NCBI GenBank assembly: GCA_019638625.1
Contig: JAHBTK010000007.1
Location: forward strand, 186,001-250,000
DNA: 64,000 nt
Direction of reading: 5' to 3'
DNA from: Chitinophagaceae bacterium
Lineage (GTDB): Bacteria; Bacteroidota; Bacteroidia; Chitinophagales; Chitinophagaceae
The translations under genes and the position numbers were made by a program. The notes under the pieces are model-generated. The model had not been told where the DNA came from and ran no database searches. It saw nothing but the letters and a program-made list of their open reading frames with translations. Within the stretch, counting starts at the first letter, position 1. Each line of letters opens with the position of its first letter. This document shows positions 60,617 to 64,000 of this stretch, in pieces.

Positions 60617-61681
60617 ATGAATAAGCGAAGGTTTTTGAAATCGACTTTATTGACCGGTGCTGCGGTATTGGCCAAATTTTCCTCTGCAACCGCTTCCGTG
60701 GATCAAAAAGCAAAAAAGAAAAACTGGGTATGGATCAATCCTAACCCAAAGGATACGGACGAAAAGCTAAAGGAACAATACAGGGACTTTAAAGCAGCCG
60801 GTATCAGCGGAATATTTTTTGAAGCTGACAGCGAACGGCATTATCGTCTGGCAAAAGCAAACGGATTGGAAGCGCATCGTTGGATGTGGATCATGAACAG
60901 GGGAGAGAAGGAACTGTTGCAGGCTCACCCTGAATGGTATGCTAAGAACAAGCTGGGAGAAAGCTGTGCGGATAAACCGCCTTATGTAGGCTATTACCGT
61001 TGGTTATGTCCTTCAAGGCCGGAAGTGACGGAATACCTGAAGAACGCGGTAGCCGATACGTTGAAAAAGGATTATGTAGATGGTATTCACCTTGATTATA
61101 TCCGGTACAGCGATGTCATTCTTCCCTTTAACCTGTGGGATAAATATAAAATAGAGCAAACGAAAGAGCTTCCGGAATATGATTTTTGTTATTGTGATGT
61201 ATGCCGTGAAAAGTTTAAGTCACTAAAGGGCATTGATCCGCTGGAACTGCAGTATCCCGATCAAAACCTGTCGTGGCGGAAATATCGGTACGACACGATC
61301 ACTGCGGTTGTAAACAGTATTGCCAGGGTAGCCAGGCAGCATAAAAAGCCAATTACCGCCGCGGTATTCCCCACCCCGGAAATTGCCAAACGTAATGTAC
61401 GGCAGGACTGGGTAAACTGGGACCTGAACGGTATCTGCCCGATGATCTATCATGGATTTTATAAGGAAGATGTGCAGTGGATTGGTGATGCCGTGGAGGA
61501 AGGCGTGAAAGCCCTGCGTGGAAAGTTCCCTTTGTATGCCGGTGTATTCCTGCCTGACTTTAAGAATGAAGAGGAAATAAGGCAGGGCATTGAAGTAGCA
61601 TTAAAAAACGGCGCCGCGGGTATTTCTTTTTTTGGCAAAATGGATGAAAAAGTACTGGCTATATTGAAATCAGCAACATAA
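60617..61681 (+). CDS. Exported TIM-barrel glycoside hydrolase-like protein
   Basis: 354 residues. The N-terminus MNKRRFLKSTLLTGAAVLAKF resembles a twin-arginine or Sec signal with the R-R-F-L-K pattern. The mature part is a GHL10/DUF187-like barrel: GISGIFFEADSERHYRLAKA, HRWMWIMNRGEKELLQAHPEW, DGIHLDYIRYSDV with acids that could be catalytic, and DLNGICPMIYHGFYKED. A cysteine cluster (FCYCDVCREKF) is unusual and may bind a metal or stabilise a loop. Probably acts on a glycan or glycosidic polymer in the periplasm; substrate unknown. Confidence 0.8.
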   Translation: MNKRRFLKSTLLTGAAVLAKFSSATASVDQKAKKKNWVWINPNPKDTDEKLKEQYRDFKAAGISGIFFEADSERHYRLAKANGLEAHRWMWIMNRGEKELLQAHPEWYAKNKLGESCADKPPYVGYYRWLCPSRPEVTEYLKNAVADTLKKDYVDGIHLDYIRYSDVILPFNLWDKYKIEQTKELPEYDFCYCDVCREKFKSLKGIDPLELQYPDQNLSWRKYRYDTITAVVNSIARVARQHKKPITAAVFPTPEIAKRNVRQDWVNWDLNGICPMIYHGFYKEDVQWIGDAVEEGVKALRGKFPLYAGVFLPDFKNEEEIRQGIEVALKNGAAGISFFGKMDEKVLAILKSAT

Positions 61682-61715
61682 AGTTCAAAGTAAACTTCAG
61701 GAAATAAAAAAGGTG

Positions 61716-61825
61716 CGTCATTGGCACGATCCCTCCGTAGGGGGTGAGGAGAAATCTGTTGAAAGAGAACGCCTGGCAAAGAGCAGACGTTTATGGTGAA
61801 AAGACCTCTCCATGCGGTGCCAATG
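61716..61825. repeat. Dispersed palindromic repeat, unit 1
   Basis: Left end CGTCATTGGCACGATCCCTC, followed by GTAGGGGGTGAGGAGAAATCT. Right end GACCTCTCCATGCGGTGCCAATG, whose reverse complement begins CATTGGCACCGCATGGAGAG, so the outer ends pair around an 50-bp centre. Same layout as the next unit and as the fragment at 57746. Confidence 0.6.
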
Positions 61826-61849
61826 TTTTGCAACAAACTGATAGCTAAT

Positions 61850-61937
61850 CGTCATCTCGATCCCAACCGTAGGTCGGGAGAGAGATTTCATGAAGGTGGG
61901 AGACCTCTCATTCCACTGCGTTCCATTCGAGGTGACG
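61850..61937. repeat. Dispersed palindromic repeat, unit 2
   Basis: Left end CGTCATCTCGATCCCAACCG with GGGAGAGAGATTTC; right end GACCTCTCATTCCACTGCG with TTCGAGGTGACG. The ends pair in an imperfect hairpin. The left half matches unit 1 and the 57746 fragment in order of motifs (GTCAT, CCC, TAGG, GGAG, ATCT or ATTT). Confidence 0.6.
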
Positions 61938-62027
61938 GTAACGGATGTGTCATAGCCGCATTGATTTGGTTTGCTAATGATTAGTCGAGGTGACGATCAA
62001 GATGAAGGATCGAGTGACGGTCAGATG

Positions 62028-63374
62028 CTATTTCTTCATCCTGTATTTTTTATTCACTTTGGGGTTATTGAAATACTTGTCCAGATCGGCTTCAGAGTCT
62101 TCAATATCCACAAGCGGTACTTCAATCATCTGTGTTTGGATCTCCTTTATCGAATCGCGCATTTTTTGTGTTTTAATTATTATTTCAGGATCTCTCTCTC
62201 CTACCAATGCGTTATTCTGCAGGGAATATTCTAGCCTCTTAATGCTGTTTCTTATCAGTGTGGCAGAATTTTGTCTTTGCTCCGCAGTTTTTGTAGGCGC
62301 CACACTTTCTTTAACAGGCACCATCGCCACGCCGGCGCTGGGTAATATTTTCCCGGCGGTTTTCTGTCCGTCTGTTGGCAAAGAGGAGAATACCGTTCCG
62401 CCCAGCGCTGTAGCCGCAGAGCTCAGTTCAAGGGAGGTTCTTGTATTTTTTGTACGTTTTACCTGTTTATCCAGGTGCATAAAAGTAGCCTTCAACTGAC
62501 TGATATATTTGGATATTGATCTTTTAACCTCGTTAAACTCCAGCACCTTTTGCGGATAATTGATGTTTTCTTTAACGATAATATTTACAACCGCCGTGTC
62601 TCTTACATTAAACTTGGTTACCCCAATAAAATTTACCACTACCTTTTTCTCTTTACCTGCATCCGTACTTTTTACAAAACCAAAAGGAGGGCTCCATACA
62701 AAGTCATCGCCGCAATGTGTTACTACGCCAATTGTCTTTAACGGGTAGTTACTGGTCATTGTAATTTTTTCAATGGGGAAGCTGCCGTCTTCACACTGCA
62801 CCTTAAAGGAGATGCTGTCGCCTTCATCAACATATAATATGTTGTTGACCGCTGGTTTAACCTTGGAAGGGATAATTTCTGTATTGTAGAATAATAAAAT
62901 AAAAGATGTGTCAAGTTTGTCGTGTGGGTTATCCAGGTTCTGTATCCCCAGGTTTACTTTATATTCTTTATCATATTTCAGCCTGCCGGAAAGAAAAAAG
63001 CCTTTATCAGCTTTAAAGCTGAGCAAACCGGTATTGCGGTTGACACGAAGTCCGACAGGGGCGTTCATCAGGTACCAAAAATAATTCGACTGGTCTTTGT
63101 TGATTTCCAGCTCATATTCGAGAGTGGAATCTACATGAAGCGTAATGTAGGGATTCAGGTTTCTTATTCTCAGTGTGCTATCTTCCTGGTGTAAAGGTTT
63201 GAAGACAGTATCAACCTGGCCAGGCTCTTCCATAGGAACCTTCAGCGTATCAGTCGTCTGAGAGGATGCCGGGAGGGAGAAACCTAGCGATATTATAAAT
63301 ATCCCGATCAAAAATTTATTGATCAATTTTCCAGTCTTTAAAGGGTTATATAATTGGTTGCAAAAGTAGCACAT
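62028..63374 (-). CDS. Exported protein of unknown function with Ig-like region
   Basis: 448 residues. A signal anchor or signal peptide covers about residues 17-40 (INKFLIGIFIISLGFSLPAS), with a 16-residue hydrophilic lead that may mean the true start is a downstream TTG (residue 17 or so). Residues about 70-280 look like tandem cadherin/Ig-like domains (YFWYLMNAPVGLRVNRNTGL, YVDEGDSISFKVQCEDG). Residues 300-448 are helical and charged, with coiled-coil-like KRLEYSLQNNALVGERDPE and DSIKEIQTQMIEV. No family recognised. It may form part of the envelope. Confidence 0.65.
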   Translation of the reverse strand: MCYFCNQLYNPLKTGKLINKFLIGIFIISLGFSLPASSQTTDTLKVPMEEPGQVDTVFKPLHQEDSTLRIRNLNPYITLHVDSTLEYELEINKDQSNYFWYLMNAPVGLRVNRNTGLLSFKADKGFFLSGRLKYDKEYKVNLGIQNLDNPHDKLDTSFILLFYNTEIIPSKVKPAVNNILYVDEGDSISFKVQCEDGSFPIEKITMTSNYPLKTIGVVTHCGDDFVWSPPFGFVKSTDAGKEKKVVVNFIGVTKFNVRDTAVVNIIVKENINYPQKVLEFNEVKRSISKYISQLKATFMHLDKQVKRTKNTRTSLELSSAATALGGTVFSSLPTDGQKTAGKILPSAGVAMVPVKESVAPTKTAEQRQNSATLIRNSIKRLEYSLQNNALVGERDPEIIIKTQKMRDSIKEIQTQMIEVPLVDIEDSEADLDKYFNNPKVNKKYRMKK

Positions 63375-63432
63375 ATGCGGTAATTAAACTTGTAAAGGGT
63401 TCGAATATTGTTTACAATTATGCTAAAATTAA

Positions 63433-63456
63433 AGGCATGCTGCTTGCAGCATGCCT
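63433..63456 (-). terminator. Hairpin after the Hsp20 gene
   Basis: AGGCATGCTG, loop of four, CAGCATGCCT: ten perfect pairs. On minus it is followed by TTTAATTTTAG. It lies 37 bp past the Hsp20 stop and fits as its terminator. Confidence 0.7.
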
Positions 63457-63493
63457 ATCTTACTCACCCAACCGGTTTTTCATCACCCAAGAG

Positions 63494-63931
63494 TTACCCA
63501 ACAGAAATTTGTTTGGCGGAAACCTGTACTTCTTCTTTTTTGGGTACATGAACCTTCAAAATGCCATCTTCATATTTTGCCTGAATGGCATCTGCATTAA
63601 TTTTATCGCTCAAAGAGAAGCTGCGTGTAAATCCTTCGTAGCTGAATTCCCTGCGAATGGTTTTATAATCTTCATTGTTGGTTTCTTCTTTTTTCTCATA
63701 TGAGATGGTCAACAGATCCTTATCAACAGATATTTTAATATCTTCTTTCTTCAGCCCGGGAACATTTACCTCCAGGTGATACGCGTCTTTGGTTTCGTGT
63801 ATGTTCACAGGAACCTTGCTGAAAGGCTGCCAAAAGTTATCATTTCCTTTTACCGGAAAATCGTTGAACCAACTATCCAGCAATGAGTCCCAGGTTTTAG
63901 GGGCAGCGCCCTTTAATTTTACAAGTGTCAT
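63494..63931 (-). CDS. Hsp20/alpha-crystallin small heat-shock protein
   Basis: 145 residues, normal for a bacterial small heat-shock protein. The alpha-crystallin domain spans about 42-135: PVNIHETKDAYHLEVNVPG, KKEDIKISVDKDLLTISYEK, RREFSYEGFTRSFSL and AIQAKYEDGILKVHVPK with the conserved A-x-x-x-x-G-x-L motif. An ATP-independent holdase that keeps unfolded proteins soluble. Upstream sequence in the window is too short to judge heat regulation. Confidence 0.95.
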   Translation of the reverse strand: MTLVKLKGAAPKTWDSLLDSWFNDFPVKGNDNFWQPFSKVPVNIHETKDAYHLEVNVPGLKKEDIKISVDKDLLTISYEKKEETNNEDYKTIRREFSYEGFTRSFSLSDKINADAIQAKYEDGILKVHVPKKEEVQVSAKQISVG

Positions 63932-64000
63932 AGTTTTATGGTTTTAATTGTTTAAAAATCCTGTTTGTTTTGATACCTGCCCAAATCTTGTTCCAGTACC

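Larger units (their letters stand above)
61682..62027. other. 346-bp intergenic region filled by palindromic repeats
   Basis: Between convergent genes. It holds two units of a dispersed palindromic repeat (61716-61825 and 61850-61937), and a third partial end (GTCGAGGTGACGATC near 61983). No gene is recognised; short frames on either strand arise from the repeats. Confidence 0.6.

Overview
The window comes from a Bacteroidota chromosome, most likely a Chitinophagaceae-like soil or plant-associated bacterium. The signs are two large secreted proteins with type IX secretion (T9SS) C-terminal sorting domains, many SPase II lipoproteins, start codons with almost no Shine-Dalgarno sequence, several TAnnTTTG promoter -7 motifs, an exported sialidase repertoire and an ATP synthase operon whose a-subunit carries a signal peptide. 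No rRNA, tRNA, CRISPR array, prophage or intact insertion sequence was recognised. The taxonomic call is an inference from these traits.

Layout. 0-5.4 kb: plus-strand run of carbohydrate-active exported proteins (GH123-like hydrolase cut by the window edge, parallel beta-helix lipoprotein, Tat-type sialidase-fold protein), then a 450-bp region with a gene remnant, a hairpin and a small inverted-repeat element. 5.9-11.3 kb: minus-strand lipoprotein, then an operon of an outer-membrane HExxH peptidase/beta-barrel and an exported SAM hydroxide adenosyltransferase. 11.4-19.9 kb: mostly plus-strand small envelope proteins and housekeeping genes (glutamine cyclotransferase, YwqK-like protein, DUF4878 lipoprotein, pyrophosphatase, ECF sigma/anti-sigma pair, MsrA, sialidase) with three minus-strand genes, including a collagen-like lipoprotein. 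20.3-26.4 kb: a sialic-acid-type catabolic unit (SSS symporter, lyase, sialidase-like lipoprotein, unknown membrane protein) divergent from an AraC regulator. 26.5-32.8 kb: sterol-desaturase-like protein, phosphonoacetate branch of phosphonate catabolism (PhnY, PhnA, XRE-cupin regulator), then SufE and a DUF59 Fe-S protein. 32.8-37.1 kb: surface proteins. 37.4-44.7 kb: an eight-gene NDP-deoxysugar and glycosyltransferase operon, bracketed by two T9SS cargo genes. 48.2-52.4 kb: atpBEFHA. 52.7-55.6 kb: LiaF-like membrane protein, DUF4288 protein, LytS-type kinase and LytTR regulator. 55.7-61.7 kb: NlpE-like lipoprotein, NadC, SUI1 factor, DPP-IV-type peptidase, S4 RNA-binding protein, exported GH-like protein. 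61.7-64 kb: palindromic repeats, an unknown exported protein and Hsp20.

How it fits together. The window is a mosaic of core metabolism and envelope or glycan functions. Three units look like coherent pathways: release, uptake and cleavage of a sialic-acid-like sugar under an AraC regulator; conversion of phosphonoacetaldehyde to acetate and phosphate under an XRE-cupin regulator; and assembly of a C-methylated, probably O-methylated, deoxysugar glycan. The less explained units are the exported SAM hydrolase paired with an outer-membrane peptidase and the LiaF-like/DUF4288/LytSR cassette.
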